Both the position numbers and the translations under genes were made by a program. A stretch of 64,000 nucleotides of DNA, taken from contig JADDOH010001991.1 of assembly GCA_016648135.1 (NCBI GenBank), positions 62,001-126,000 on the forward strand, read 5' to 3'. Positions 42,130 through 53,871 of this stretch are shown in pieces (position 1 is the first letter of the stretch; each line of letters opens with the position of its first letter). The notes below the pieces were generated by a model. It saw only the letters and a program-made list of their open reading frames with translations, ran no database searches and was not told the origin of the DNA. This DNA is from Agrypnia vestita. Lineage: Eukaryota > Arthropoda > Insecta > Trichoptera > Phryganeidae.

Positions 42130-42750
42130 GACTTAGTTTAGAGTGCGAAAGATTTTTTTAAATTTTTATTTATCTTAATTATTTAATTCCACACACAATG
42201 TTGTGTGGGCTGATATATGATTTCACTTGGGCATATTGCATTCCATCTAACCATTTAAAAGTTTAGACAATAAAATTATTGCACTCCGGTTTAAACCTCC
42301 TTATATTCTCCGTGTTTTGAATTTCCTTTGGCAGGCTATCGAAGATTTTTATACCTTTATACATCATACAATTTTGTGAGGTGTTTTTTATTTTCTTGGT
42401 AGTCTTATGTTGTCGCTTCCTCTTGTATTGTAAGAATGAAAATCTCTATTCAGCTTCATCCTGTCATCAAAGTATTTGGGTACTATCCACGATTAATTTT
42501 AAATATTTGCACCATTACATTATACTTATTCTTTCATTCAACATTTTTGTTATTTTAATTCTCCTATTACACTTCAATATTATGCGCATCGCTTTGTTTT
42601 GTACTATTTGTAGTTTCTTTAGCATTCCTTCGTTGCTTATAAATAATATACTAGAACAATAATCTATGTGCGGGAGAATCATAGTATTGTATATTAACAA
42701 ACTTGTATTTTTATTTATATATCTTCTTAGTCTTCCAAGTATTTGTTGCA
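42130..42750 (-). pseudogene. Jockey-like LINE C-terminal region and tail
   Basis: The minus frame contains LLIYNTMILPHIDYCSSILF, GMLKKLQIVQNKAMRIILKC and NRRIKITKMLN, the conserved thumb-side blocks of a jockey/CR1-type reverse transcriptase. Below, after a break, a IRLPR.K..PH..MYKGIKIF-like end and an A-rich tail at about 42150. Confidence 0.7.
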
Positions 42751-42754
42751 CGCC

Positions 42755-43084
42755 GTCAAACTCACCGGCCAACGATCGGTGAGCAGCAGTGTGTTGGATG
42801 CCATAGAGGGTAGGGATTAAGGGAAAGATAAGGTAGAGTGCCGCCAAAGGGGCTGGTTACCGCAATCTTGGCACAGGGAAAGTCTACGGGAAGGATGGGA
42901 TTTAGGAAAGGAAGCCCTCCTCCTTTATCCGGGATCGGGACCGGTATCGGCATTCGATTAGAGGCTTTAGAGGCGTAGTTATTAAATGTAGAGGATACAA
43001 CACCATCATATTGTGCATGATAAAATAAGTTAATTAATGATATCTTGTTCAAAAAAAGCCAAATGATTTTGTGGTAACATTATT
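42755..43084. other. Unassigned, GC-richer in the middle
   Basis: GGGATCGGGACCGGTATCGG at about 42940 marks a GC-rich patch; no known element. Confidence 0.25.
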
Positions 43085-43405
43085 CATTTATTTTTTGTCC
43101 ACGCCCATTATAGGCTTTTACATATAATTTTTTTGTAATATACCTACAAATAATTAAATAAAAACAATATCAAGTATAAGCAGTACATACAAGATATAAA
43201 AATATTAAGTATCTACATGTATAAGTAGTAAAAGGTGTATGCAATTAAATATGAGTATAGAAATATTAAGTACAAATCAGTAATGTATATACATATATAA
43301 AAAAATATTACATATCTTAACAAGTATACATATAGTAATAGTGGAAGTTAGTAATGAAATAATATTGTCTCTTTAAGTGTTAATTTTATTTTCACTAGAT
43401 TGTCA
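43085..43405. repeat. Dispersed repeat, uninterrupted partner of 35405-36180
   Basis: Same order of blocks as the split copy, showing the empty site of the Helitron-like insertion. Confidence 0.7.
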
Positions 43406-43629
43406 TTGAAAATGTCAACCATATAACCATATTCATTACCAGTCTTTGATATTCTGTTGATCACAGAATGTGACTGCTAATTAGTTCTGGAATAGTGACA
43501 ATTTGTCGAGATCCATGTTAGGATGGTATATTGTAATTGATACACGCTACTAGGCCAGGGCTGTCCAACATATAATTTACAATTTTGTAAAGAAGAATTA
43601 TATCACAAATTAATATATTTAATTAAAAT

Positions 43630-43950
43630 GTACTTTCTTTTCACTCCTTACAAAGGTATATATTGAAAATATCAGCATGTTTTAGCGCCAATGGTCCCTT
43701 CGTCAGAATACAATGTATACCAACAAAATAAAAAGGAAAAATCGAAGTATAGACGATAAAAATAGAAAAAATGTGAAATTAATAATAATTAAGTGCCTAC
43801 TAACATGAAAACAACTAAAAGATAAGTATTTTTACTGTCTATACTTCGATTTTTGATTTTTAATTTGTTAGTGTACCTATACATTGTATTCTGACAAAGG
43901 GAGCATAGGCCCTGAAACATGTTAATATTTCAAATATATACCTAAGTGGT
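43630..43950. mobile_element. Inverted pair of PLE-F termini
   Basis: Arms of about 110 bases (TTCACTCCTTACAAAGGTAT and its reverse, CTAAGTGGTGAAAAGAAAC at the right) around a ~100-base spacer, each with a decayed hammerhead (CTGACGA at left on the minus strand, CTGACAA at 43891 on the plus strand, GAAACATGTT at 43914). Confidence 0.65.
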
Positions 43951-45224
43951 GAAAAGAAACTACATTTTTATTAATTTTATTAATAAATGATAATTCACGA
44001 AAATTGCATCAAAAAATTGTTTGAAAAACGGGTTTCGTTCTTAACCGAGCGTTCATGTCATTTGTCGTGACAGAATGCCATGAGACAATATTTCGAGCAA
44101 ACATAATTATGGTAAAAATATGAGTAAGGATAGACCATTGTGTCCATGAAAAGAATTTTTATTTTTATTTTAATTTAACAGAGAAAATTTATAATAAGAC
44201 GAACGGAAGGGTTGAAGATTGTCAAATATACAAATATTTTTAAAATACAAATAAAATTCATGACGGAAAACGTTTACGGGGGAATACCTACCTACGAAGC
44301 GCGAAAAATGCTAATTTTTGTGAACTTTTTAAGGAAACCTGTATGAATATCATTTGGTATTATTTCTGCAAGAAAGAATCTACATACTTTTATGAATATG
44401 TTTTTTTTTTTAATTAAAATATTTTCAACATTGGCGGAAAAATTTTGGGTTCTGTCGACTGCCGAAATGAAATGACTGCTGAAAATGCGGGTTTATTATG
44501 CCGAAAAAAAATATCAAAAAAATCTTTCGACAAACACTAAATAATTATGTACAGGTAGAATAACCACTAGAAATTTCAAGTTGATCGGTTCAGTGGTTGC
44601 CGAGATATTTAGATTTTCACCGATTTTAAAAACATGGTTTGGAGTAAAACGCGTTTGAAAATTGAGCAATGAATAAATCGCAAAATTTGTCATCGATTCC
44701 AGGTCCATAATATAAGTCCTCCACCTTGCTTAGAATTCTAATATCGTCGAGCACTCTTCACAAACATAATAGAAACAAGTCTAACGTTTCTATTATGAAA
44801 GAGCCCGACTGCCAGCTACCTGCTGTAGCGTGGCGTGTAATGAACAAAGTGATGTCACTATTATCGGCTATAACTTTGCTATTTTTTTTTAATTTTTGCT
44901 TGAAAATTTCACCAGACATTCTTAAAATATCCCTTAACCTACAGAGATTCGCATGCAATCGCGCAGTGGACAAATCCAGTAACATGCATAAAAAATATTG
45001 TTAATTTATATTCAATTCAATTGTTCAAATTGGCCACTAGCATCTTTAGACTTTCTCCATCTCTTCTGGCAATACGCCCACGAGGACACTCCATGTTGAC
45101 GTCAGTGTGAAGATTGCAAAAACAGAAAGAATTGCACAGAATCGAGGATCTGTCAACACTCTAGAAATTTTACAGTAAATGGAAATTACTAGAGATATTA
45201 AAGAGTTAAGGTTGTTATTACGGT
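43951..45224. other. Long unassigned stretch
   Basis: AT-rich, no coding motif. Holds one perfect hairpin at 44765-44797. Words such as GGTTCAGTGGTTGCCGAGAT suggest an old repeat without a partner here. Confidence 0.3.
44765..44797. repeat. Perfect 11-bp inverted repeat
   Basis: CATAATAGAAA and TTTCTATTATG with an 11-base loop. Confidence 0.8.
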
Positions 45225-45705
45225 CGTTAGACATATTTAGACAGAGATTGATCAAATGCTATGTATGGTCAGTTCTACTTTATGGTGTTGAAGCATAGAC
45301 GCTGAAGGTGACTACTCTAAATCGCCTAGAGGCGTTCGAAATGTGGATACATCGTAAAATGTTAAGGATATCTTGGACTGACATGACTAGTAATGTTGAA
45401 GTTTTACGTAGAGCAAATACAAACAGACAGTTACTTAACATAGTAAAGCTCCGTAAAATTTCATATTTTGGTCATATATAATGAGAGGCGAAAAATACTC
45501 CATCCTTCAGCTCGTCATGAAGGGGAAGATTGAGGGTCGCAGAGAGGTCGGAAGGAGGCAGCATTCCTGGCTTGGAAACATCCGAGAGTGGACCGGGATA
45601 AGAAGCGTGAAAGAGCTGTTCCGCACTGCCCTGGACAGGGAAACTTTCTCCCAGATGATCGCCGACGTCGGGGGGACCCGACAGGGCACATGAAGAAGAA
45701 GACAT
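45225..45705 (+). pseudogene. RTE-like LINE C-terminal region
   Basis: Reads RLIKCYVWSVLLYGVEA, a stop (TAG at 45297) in place of the usual Trp, then RLEAFEMWIHRKMLRISWTD, a second break near 45480 and GRREVGRRQHSWLGNIREW to the GAAGAAGA tail. More than 90 percent alike to 23568-23953 by eye. Confidence 0.75.
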
Positions 45706-46275
45706 ATTTAACTGTAATTTCGGATATTTTATATGCACCGTATGTAAATATACAAACATCCCAATTTCAATAGAGATGACAGTTACAAACTATCAAGTAT
45801 TTGGCGCCCTGTTCTAACGACACTGATTCGACCCTTGAGAGAAGTCGCAGTAAAATCCGCCGACATAACTAGTCTCTGTGAGACATCTATAATATACATT
45901 AATTACTAGAGATATTTAACTGTAAATGGTTACGGATATTTTATACGAACCGTATGTTTTTCCGAGAACGATTCTCGACGTTTCGTTGAAGTCGTTTTCA
46001 ACGTCATCAGGAGGACAACCTGTACCCGCGGGGGTATAGGGAGGACTGATTAATGCTTCCGGAGGCGTAAATAATATGCGCTCTGTTGTGGAGTGTTCAC
46101 TTCTTCTACGATAGAGGTCGCCAGTGTGCAATATATAGTAGTTACGTCGGCGGACTTTACTTTACTTTTACTTACTCTTTACTGCGACTTCTCAAGGGTT
46201 GAATCAAAGTCGTAAGAACAGGGCGCCAAATACTTGGTTTGTAACTGTCATCTCTATTAAAATTGGGATGAGATG
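45706..46275. mobile_element. PLE-A termini in inverted order
   Basis: A minus-strand end word (45706-45745) is joined to a plus-strand piece (45746-45870, TATTTGGCGCCCTGTTCTAA) and then a minus-strand 3' end with hammerhead (45913-46275). About the same tail-to-tail layout as 18178-19749. Confidence 0.7.
45977..46010 (-). ncRNA. Hammerhead motif of PLE-A
   Basis: Minus strand CTGATGA, stem II GTTGAA/TTCAAC, GAAAC, GTC, helix III ACGT, helix I CTC/GAG. Confidence 0.8.
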
Positions 46276-46327
46276 TTTAGAAGTCAGTCGATCATACCGA
46301 ACTTACGCGAAATGGCATTCCCTAAAT

Positions 46328-46545
46328 AGGGTTATTTGTAAAACATTAATAACCTCACAGGACTATATTCGTGCTTTAATTATATGTCGAAAATGTTCAG
46401 CAACCATGAACTTATATCAATAGTATATCAAGATACGCGACATCTAATACTTATTTTTTGTAAAACGTTGGACTATTATTACAGTGACTTGTATCGAATA
46501 TTAACAATTAATTCCCTTTAATACAAGTCAAATAAAATAATATAT
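46328..46545. repeat. Family F, left half
   Basis: AGGGTTATTTGTAAAACATT through GACTTGTATCGAATATTAAC matches the left arm of 37157; the right arm is missing. Confidence 0.65.
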
Positions 46546-46547
46546 CT

Positions 46548-46975
46548 GTGTACAGACTCACCCTAATATATGGCCATCACATTTGGACCCTGACGGAGAG
46601 AGTGAGAGCAAGGATCCAGGCTGCCGAGATGAGTTTTCTAAGAGAGGTAGCGGGAGTCACACTGGTGGACAGAGTGAGAAGTGCTGACATAAGGCACACA
46701 CTCGGCTGGAGCCTCTACTCCTACACGTAGAAAAATCATAAATGAGGTGGCTTGGACACGTGCTAAGAATGCCAGAAGAACGAATACCATGAAGAATCCT
46801 CCTGGCAACCCCAGAAGGAAGACGGTCACTCCAGATTAAGCTGGGAGAAGCAACAAAAAAATGTGTATGAAAACAGAATGGGTCTAGACTGGTTGAATCA
46901 TGCGGAAGCAGCGAAAGACAAGGGAATATGGAAGCACCTTGTCGAGTCTTTGAGCCCTAACACTACTACGACAAG
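46548..46975 (+). pseudogene. RTE-type LINE C-terminal region (second kind)
   Basis: RLTLIYGHHIWTLTERVRAR, IQAAEMSFLREVAGVTLVDR, then, in another frame, MRWLGHVLRMPEERIP and ATPEGRRS. Blocks and order are those after the LINE reverse-transcriptase core. Frameshift near 46725. Confidence 0.7.
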
Positions 46976-46984
46976 GGTATGAAG

Positions 46985-47440
46985 ATGATGACGAGTAAAG
47001 GGAAAATTAAAGATGTCGCAATAACAATAACTTCTCTGAATTCGAGAACCAGCTTTTGGAAAAAGGCCACTTGTTTAAAAAAGAAAACGATGTTCAGATT
47101 CTCCATGAATATATATAATAGAGGCCTTAGATTGAATAACTTAGGAATTTTAAAAGTCAAGAAATTTCTGAACACTGAAGACAATATAATTAATAACCAG
47201 ATTAATTTTATGAATATCCCGTTACTTAATACATTCTCCATTTTGGTGTCTACTTGTCAATTACCCCCACCATGACTGTAGCCACGCCTACGTTTAAAAA
47301 ATAATTTGTTTACTAAAATAAGTAATGGATAGTCAGTATGCTTCCGTCCTGAGGAAGATACAGTGGTATCGAAACCTGTAGAGATAAAGTGACTCAAAGT
47401 GGTTGATACAAAGTTTTTAATTACTTTAAATTACGAATTA
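46985..47440 (+). pseudogene. PLE-E 3' end: nuclease C terminus and hammerhead
   Basis: The frame 46979-47275 includes RGLRLNNLGILKVKKFLNTE and NIINNQINFMNIPLLNTF, equivalent to the PLE-D C terminus. A hammerhead follows at 47349 and then AAAGTGGTTGATACAAAG. The nuclease core upstream is missing. Confidence 0.6.
47349..47375 (+). ncRNA. Hammerhead motif of PLE-E
   Basis: CTGAGGA, perfect stem II GATAC-AGTG-GTATC, GAAAC, then CTGTA. Helix III (ACCTGT) is not fully self-complementary and helix I has only two pairs, so it may be a decayed copy. Confidence 0.6.
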
Positions 47441-48004
47441 TAAGCGACTAGCGAAAACAAATTACGAGAGTGCGAATATCACAGACAAGTTTCACAAGCA
47501 AATTTTTAATAATAGCGATTACAATCAAGTCCATATCCAGTGTCTTTGTGAACAAAATAAACTTGTATTCATTTCAAGTGTTTCATTAATATCACACAGC
47601 CGCAATCCAGTGACAAAATTTAAATATGACTTTATTGTATAAAAAAGTAAATATTAAATCAAAACACTTATGTATTTTTTTATGAGATTATTATAATATT
47701 TGCAAAGATCATTGTCCGGCGTACATCCACCTTTATTTACACAAAAAGATTTTAAATTTAAATTAAATGTTAAATTTTTTATAACATATTGAGGAAAAAT
47801 ACAAAATGTAATAATGTCTTATTTATTAAATATCGTACATTATAAGAACTTAAGACCGAGTGACGGCATCAAATTAACATTGAACTTCAGACGAATTATA
47901 GCAAGTCAAAAGTGTTCGAGAAAGATGGTGAATGATAAACAATGAATTTCTAGAGTAATAGAGATGAATTTGTGTATTTGGGAGGTATGTTTATGCATGT
48001 TTAT
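47441..48004. other. AT-rich stretch, unassigned
   Basis: Nothing recognisable. Confidence 0.3.
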
Positions 48005-48618
48005 GCATAGCTAACACGATGATGCTATTCAAAATAACACACAATCTAGTTGATAGTCCGGAACTTCTTCAACGAATATCTTACCACATCCCAACTCGCA
48101 ATAACAGACATTCACCTACTTTTCATCTCCCCTTTTGTAAGACCAACTCAAAACAAAACTCCTTTATGTACAGGTCCACAAATTCATTTCACACAAACTA
48201 TCACCACATTGACATTTTCAACGCAACAATAAGAAACATAAAACAAACAATATCTACACTACCGCACCCAAACTAATTTGTACATTATATCTTCCCTTCT
48301 ACTCCCGTCCCACATTCCCCTCCACCCTCTCCACTCGCTATTAATGTAAGTTATAGTAAATTTTTAAAGTCAGTGGAAAATTTTTAAGATTGTTTTGCTG
48401 TTAATTTTTCCCAAAACAAAATAAATAAATAAATAAACACACAAATACACACACTCACACAAACTCACTATTGGACATGTTTTTTCTTATTTTTTTATCG
48501 ATTGTATATATGTGTTTTCTTGTAATTGGCCCAAAACCCTGTACATCAATTATTGTTTTTTTCAAGATTGATTAATTATATGGCTGTAAGAAAACCAATA
48601 AATGAAAATAAAATAAAA
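48005..48618 (+). pseudogene. Jockey-like LINE 3' end, better copy
   Basis: An 85-residue frame (48019-48276) gives MMLFKITHNLVDSPELLQRI, SYHIPTRNNRHSPTFHLPF and HHIDIFNATIRNIKQTISTL, the complete C terminus, then a ~340-base UTR ending AATAAATGAAAATAAAATAA. Near-identical to 17637-18177 from about 48080. Confidence 0.75.
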
Positions 48619-48624
48619 TAAAAT

Positions 48625-48760
48625 GGCGGCGAGGCTGAGAAGAATGTCGAGGGGAGGGTGACAGAAAATAAGGTAAATGGTGCCCTGAATGCCAGGAATA
48701 CCAATAGGAGTCTGTCATACGAAGCGAGATTTGCGGTTCATAATGGATTTCTGGTGGCAA
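48625..48760 (+). pseudogene. Fragment of the (TTAG)n-tailed RTE-like LINE
   Basis: Encodes GRVTENKVNGALNA and RSLSYEARFAVHNGFLV, lying just upstream in the same ORF as the start of the 5580-6175 copy. Confidence 0.6.
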
Positions 48761-48904
48761 ATCTAATTTTTGAAAGTGACACCTGTGTTTGGTAAATAAA
48801 AACTGAGCACAGTGGAATACTCGTGGTAAAAGTGTCGTATGTTTCAGTCTAAAGACTAATATATTTTTGAATGATATTTTTATACGAAAGTATGTTCTAA
48901 GAAC

Positions 48905-49075
48905 ACAGTTACTGGATTTCGTCCCCAGAGGGATGATTAATTAACCAAGGATAAATTATAGAAGTCTTACAGAGACGAAACTTATTTTATATATGAGAAT
49001 ACAGATCACTCTACACAGTGCAACGTTCACCAATTCCATCGTAAGAACATCCACACGTTATCAAATTTTTTGAAA
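48905..49075. repeat. Family B, partial
   Basis: GGATTTCGTCCCCAGAGGG and AGAAGTCTTACAGAGACGAA followed by GATCACTCTACACAGTGCAA; diverged. Confidence 0.45.
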
Positions 49076-49084
49076 ATTTTATAT

Positions 49085-49580
49085 ATGTAAACGTCTATGA
49101 ATCTCTTAACTAACGCTTTCTAGAATATTCTGTTTAATTCTCGCACGTAAAACTTCGCCCAATATCTGTCGCATTGATTAATCTGCGCGTTGGTAACACT
49201 GCGGTCGGTTTTCTCACTGGTTATGACGCGTTAGTTAGACGTCAAAACAATCGTTCCTTACCGCGGCACTGCCTCCGGTTTTTATACGAAACACGCTGGC
49301 TTTTCGAACCTTCGAGACTGTTCCATACATTACTTATGTTTGTGAGAATGTCCCCGTCGCTTCCAGATTGTTCCATACGCTTCCCGAGTGCTATAGACAA
49401 TTCCAGAGTGTTTTAGGGTGTCCCAGAATGTTATACAGTATGTGGTATTTTAACTTTGACCGAGCGAATTTCTTAAAAGGGACAAAGCATCAGTTTGACG
49501 TTTACGGGTACTGCGTAAATATGAAATCACCACGGTGATGGTAATGACGTGTTTCTTTGACAACTTTTAATACCGTAACA
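49085..49580 (-). mobile_element. LTR-like element, antisense
   Basis: Minus strand starts TGTTACGGTATTAAAAG (49580) and has a TATA box (TATAAAAA near 49284) and many TTC/GAA words upstream of it. The end near 49085 (GTTTACA) is tentative. No protein. Confidence 0.4.
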
Positions 49581-49817
49581 CTTTTTACTAAGTAGATCTG
49601 TCCTTTCCTATTCAATTCTGATTCTCCCTTTACCTTTAATTCTTTGACTTTCATAGTTTGTTCGTTGTAGTTTGATTGTTCTCAAAAATTTCACTTTTTT
49701 TTATATAACTGAAGTTTTTGTTGCTATATGTTAATAAATAACATGTTAACTCTGTGGAAACTTGTAAAATGGTCTCTATACTATGTAATAATCATGGGTA
49801 AAATATGATTTTTCTAT

Positions 49818-50570
49818 GTGCTGTTAGTTTCCCGAGCAAAAGTTGAGCAAACTTCGAGCAAAGTTGGTCTTAAGATGAATATAAAGAAAACAAAAATTTT
49901 GAGTCCAGAGAACAAAGTCATCACTATCAATGATAATAATATTGAAAAAGTAGATGAATATATATACCTAGGACACAAGATAAAAATGAACAAAGAGAAC
50001 CAAACAGCAGAATTGCCAAGACGAATAGGAATCAGCTGGGCTGCTTTTGGCAAACTCAAACATATCTTCGAGAACAAAGCGATCTCAATTAGCCTAAAAA
50101 AAAGCCTTCGAATCGTGCATACTGCCAGTGATGACGTATGGATTGGAGACTATGGCCCTTACAAATAAAAGTGTAGAAAAGCTCAAATGCATGCAACGAT
50201 CCATGGAGAGATCCATGCTTGGCGTAAGCCTAAGAGATAGAATTAGAAATGACGAAATTAGGCGCAGAACTAGAGTAGTGGATATCATGGATCGTGTAGC
50301 GAAGCTAAAATGCCAATGGGCAGGGCACGTTACAAGACAGGATACTACAAAATGGCCTCCCAGAGTTCTGAAATGGAGACCTTGGGAAAATAAAAAAGGC
50401 ATCGGAAGACCTCAAAAGAGATGGGCCGATGATATTGTCGCTGTGGGGGGAAAGAAATGACTACAATTAGCCAACAACAGGGAAGAATGGAAAAATAAGG
50501 AAGAGGCCTATATCCAGCAGTGGAAAGACGAAGGCTGATGAAGAAGACGAACAAGAAGAAGTTAGTTTCC
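49818..50570 (+). pseudogene. RTE-like LINE C-terminal region, one frameshift, GAAGAAG tail
   Basis: Frame 49818-50168: VGLKMNIKKTKILSPENK and NNIEKVDEYIYLGHKIKMNK (after the YADD core). Frame 50128-50460: MTYGLETMALTNKSVEKLKC, RSMLGVSLRDRIRNDEIRRR, CQWAGHVTRQDTTKW and GRPQKRWADDIVAVGG, then EEWKNKEEAYIQQWKDEG and a GAAGAAGACGAACAAGAAGA tail. Reference copy for the broken ones at 10105 and 61572. Confidence 0.8.
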
Positions 50571-51029
50571 CATGAATATATAAAAAAACACTAAAGTTTC
50601 TGAGGATGGAAGGGAGCTTGTCGAACTGTGGTGTTTACATTTCGAAAAATTCCCGAGTATGCAATTATTATTCTAATATAATACATTTTACTGTCGCTGT
50701 GGTCAGAACACAAATATTGAAATTCAGTATCCGCTTAATAGAAGTCATCTCTTCGCGACAAGGGGAGTGGAGAAGCCAGTTTTTTCTATCCTGCTGTCGT
50801 TTTCCAATGCCAACCACACTTTCTATCGTTTCCGGAGATGTATATAAGGCGTTTAGTATAATAAGAGAATAATATCAGCTTGATTCAATTCATAATTAAT
50901 TAATTTGTGCATACCGTGCCAGAAGAAGTGTACTGTTCTAAAATGGATAATAATTGAAGACCCCATGGCAAGAAGTTGTTAACTAACATTTTTGTCAAAA
51001 ATGAGTTAATAAGCCATCTAAAATAAATA
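50571..51029. other. Unassigned stretch
   Basis: Mixed composition, no recognised element. Confidence 0.3.
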
Positions 51030-51365
51030 TTGTACGCTCTTTCGATTGGAAATAGCTTCAGAACTAAAAAAAAATTAGAACATGTTCAAATCATGGTAGA
51101 CCCTCAGAGACAGAAAATCCGCAGAACCTGCGACATGCAAGACATTGTACGATGGAGCAGGCAGAGAAGACGTTTCTGGAGGGACCATGTCGGGAGAATG
51201 GAGCAGACGAGATTTCCCAGAGCCATGGTGCGCGGGATCCCAGAGGGGCGCCGACCTCCAGGGAGACCACCAACGAGATGGAGAGAGAGCTGGACACAGT
51301 CAGTCCTCGTCACAAGACCAGGACTGACCTGTCAACACAGATCAAGGATCTAACAAAAGAAGAAG
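51030..51365 (+). pseudogene. RTE-type LINE C-terminal fragment
   Basis: RWSRQRRRFWRDHVGRMEQT and GRRPPGRPPTRWRESWTQS are the H.GRM and GRP..RW blocks usual near the end of LINE ORFs. Same reading sense as 51690. Confidence 0.6.
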
Positions 51366-51585
51366 GTTATTAATTACGTTAAATTAAGTATCGAGGGAAT
51401 ATTTTTTTAATTAAGGCTTAGTTTAGATAATTTAGAAATGTTAGAATTCAAAAAAATCCCTACACACTAAATGTTATATAAATTAATCAACATTTCTCCA
51501 ATTCAATGTCTCCACCCCACTCTCCCCTATCAAGCCACACGTACATCTGACATTTAAATATCTTACAAATATAATTAATGGAAAT

Positions 51586-51625
51586 AATTTTACGCCATTA
51601 TCCTCCAGGATAATGGCGTAAAATT
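51586..51625. repeat. Perfect 19-bp inverted repeat with 2-base spacer
   Basis: AATTTTACGCCATTATCCT, CC, AGGATAATGGCGTAAAATT. Forty bases almost fully palindromic at the left edge of a LINE remnant. Confidence 0.9.
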
Positions 51626-51689
51626 AGCAGGAAATGACGGAATATCTGTACCTGCCATTTGAAGATACAAATGCTGCAACTCCTTGAAT

Positions 51690-51935
51690 ACAACTGGATG
51701 GGGAAACATTAGCCAACTTGACGCATTTAACTATCTGGGCTCACTCATTCACAGAGTCGGGAGATATGCAGTGGATGTTGACCATAGAATAGGTGTGAGT
51801 TGGTTGAAATTAAGATCCCTAACAGGAATCTTGTGTGACCCGGAAAGGCCTATAAAACTTTAAAAAAAGATACACCAGACTATTGTAAGACTCACAATAA
51901 TGTATGGCTCCGAATGCTGATTATTAGATCTACCA
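51690..51935 (+). pseudogene. LINE fragment after the reverse-transcriptase core
   Basis: FNYLGSLIHRVGRYAVDVDH, RIGVSWLKLRSLTGILCDPE and TIVRLTIMYGSEC, with stops at about 51860 and 51918. Typical block order of RTE/L1-like ORFs. Confidence 0.65.
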
Positions 51936-52269
51936 TTTAACAAAAATAAGGCGTCTGATCGATTTGTTATCTACTTATTCAATTTTCCGGGAACTTTTTG
52001 AACACGCTACTGAAATGTACACAGTTTCTTTAATCAACCTGTTGTTCATGTATTGACTTTTGCGGCAGCTTGTTATCTATCGGACACTTCCTGTTATAGC
52101 CGGTAGTACGAATTGCGTACTTCCGTTTCCCGAAACACTGCTAAACTCTCGCGGTCAAAACGATGGCAGGAAACTCAATAAATGTGTCAATTCGCAGTGT
52201 TGCAAATTTGACTCACTTTTATTGAGAACTTCCCGCGGTGGTGGGCAAATTAATTAATCAAATTTATTA
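51936..52269. other. Unassigned stretch
   Basis: GC-richer around 52090-52240; no known motif. Confidence 0.25.
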
Positions 52270-52380
52270 TAAACTTTGTTCGTGCAAGCACTTGAGTAAT
52301 AAATTTATCCGACCGGTTTCAAAAGCCATCCCTTTTTTAATGAGGGCGATAAAAAAATCATTCAAAAATACATTTTGTTT
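52270..52380 (-). mobile_element. PLE-H-type terminus
   Basis: Minus strand: CTCATTA in place of CTGANGA, stem AAAAG-GGATGG-CTTTT, GAAAC, then helix III ACCGGT and C. It looks like a hammerhead that has lost two catalytic G positions. 3' end GGATAAATTTATTACTCA. Confidence 0.4.
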
Positions 52381-52402
52381 ACATTTTTTAGTTATAAGGT
52401 AG

Positions 52403-52770
52403 GCTAAATCCAAGATAATGGTCCCATTGCATAAACAACGAAAATGATTATTTCACTACATTATTGAATGTGCTAATAACAAAATGAAAGTTAATTTACG
52501 TAAAGTAAGTATTAAATAAGATATTACACTTTAAAGTTTCGAAAAATGGACTGCATATTTTGACATTTCATAGGCAATACATGAGGTTAGGTTAGGTTAT
52601 TAGGTTTGGTTTGGTTAGTTATTAGGTTTGGTTAGGTTAGGTTATTAGGTTTGGTTTGTTTAATTTAGATTACGATTATTTTAGTTAGATTAAATTAACA
52701 GGAGTTTAAATTATATAGTGAAATACTTATTTTCATTGGATGAACAACGGGACCATAGTCTTGGATTATT
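52403..52770. repeat. Dispersed repeat, partner of 24610-24990
   Basis: Same sequence order with a GAGGTTAGGTTAGGTTATTA core. Confidence 0.8.
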
Positions 52771-53348
52771 ACATAAGGTATCTTCTTCTTCTGAATCCTG
52801 TCTGTACAATGGACGTTGGATATGATCATTGGAATATGTAATGAAGGTGTTAGAGTGTGAATAATATGGTTGTGCCGTAAAGTGTTATTTTTTTTAGTTT
52901 ATTCATTTGATTACATTGTACATAACGGTGTTAATTACATATTGTTTGAACAAGGAATGTGAGATGGATAAGTTAAGATGGGAAAGACGGGTTCTGGAAG
53001 GAAAGAAAGATCAAAAGGAAAGCACACTCTTACCTTTATCCTTTTGGTCCAGGTCGAAGGAGCAACGCTGGTTTTATCCCTTACCAGAAGGGCAGTAGCT
53101 CAGGAAATCTTATGTGTGGTATCTTAATCCTGATCCGAAGGCTTTACGCTCACGTAAACTGGGCACACACAAAACTCAGAACAAAACGTCAAGCCAACAA
53201 GACAGTTCAAAGTTGAATAGTAAAATGTCATAGATAAAAGGTTTTAGCAGTGCGTGCACTATGAAAAGGTGAAGGAAGGTGGTTGTGTTTAGTGACTTCT
53301 GGTCCTGTCCATAAAGATCGAACACGTATTATACATTTGAATAGAAAG

Positions 53349-53420
53349 GGTAGCCTGTTGGTCCTGCGGTTAGGACTCTCGCCTTGTGATTCAAAGGTTG
53401 CGGGTTTGAACCTCACTCCA
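53349..53420 (+). tRNA. tRNA-like sequence or tRNA-derived SINE head
   Basis: A box-like TAGCCTGTTGG (53351), D-arm stem GTCC/GGAC with GGTTA, anticodon-arm-like CCTT/AAGG, and B box-like GGGTTTGAACC about 50 bases on. Acceptor pairing is poor, so a SINE head or tRNA pseudogene is more likely than a working tRNA. No second copy seen here. Confidence 0.45.
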
Positions 53421-53599
53421 GTCCAGCGAGTTAGACCTATTTTCGTAGCACAAGCGTTTAGCTTAGTTTGAAAATAGTAAGAATATTGATGTGAAGAGTG
53501 AATATTGATAGAATATTAACGCTTTCCCACCTTTAAAAGAGAATTTAATTATTGTGTTTAAAAGTCATGTGATAACAAAATGTTAGTTATGTTAATAAT

Positions 53600-53680
53600 A
53601 ATCACTTACTGAGATTTTTAGTCTACCGGTTTTGAGACGTACCCATCTCTTCGTCGGGACAACCACTACAATAGCATGTA
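53600..53680 (-). mobile_element. PLE-I terminus, decayed
   Basis: Minus strand: CCGACGA, GAGATG-GGTA-CGTCTC, AAAACCGGTAGAC. The same motif as 16925 with changes in the core. Confidence 0.55.
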
Positions 53681-53871
53681 AATGGTTTGACAAAAACTTT
53701 TTTGTCTTTAAATGCAAAAAAAAACTATATACATCCCGTTTTCTATTACCAAAAAGGATTCACCTGATCATATTAATATAAAGATCCATTCCATTCAATG
53801 TGACGACAGAAAAAATTGTGACAATAAAAATTGTCTGTTACTAAAATGGAAAAAGCAAATATATTCCAGTC

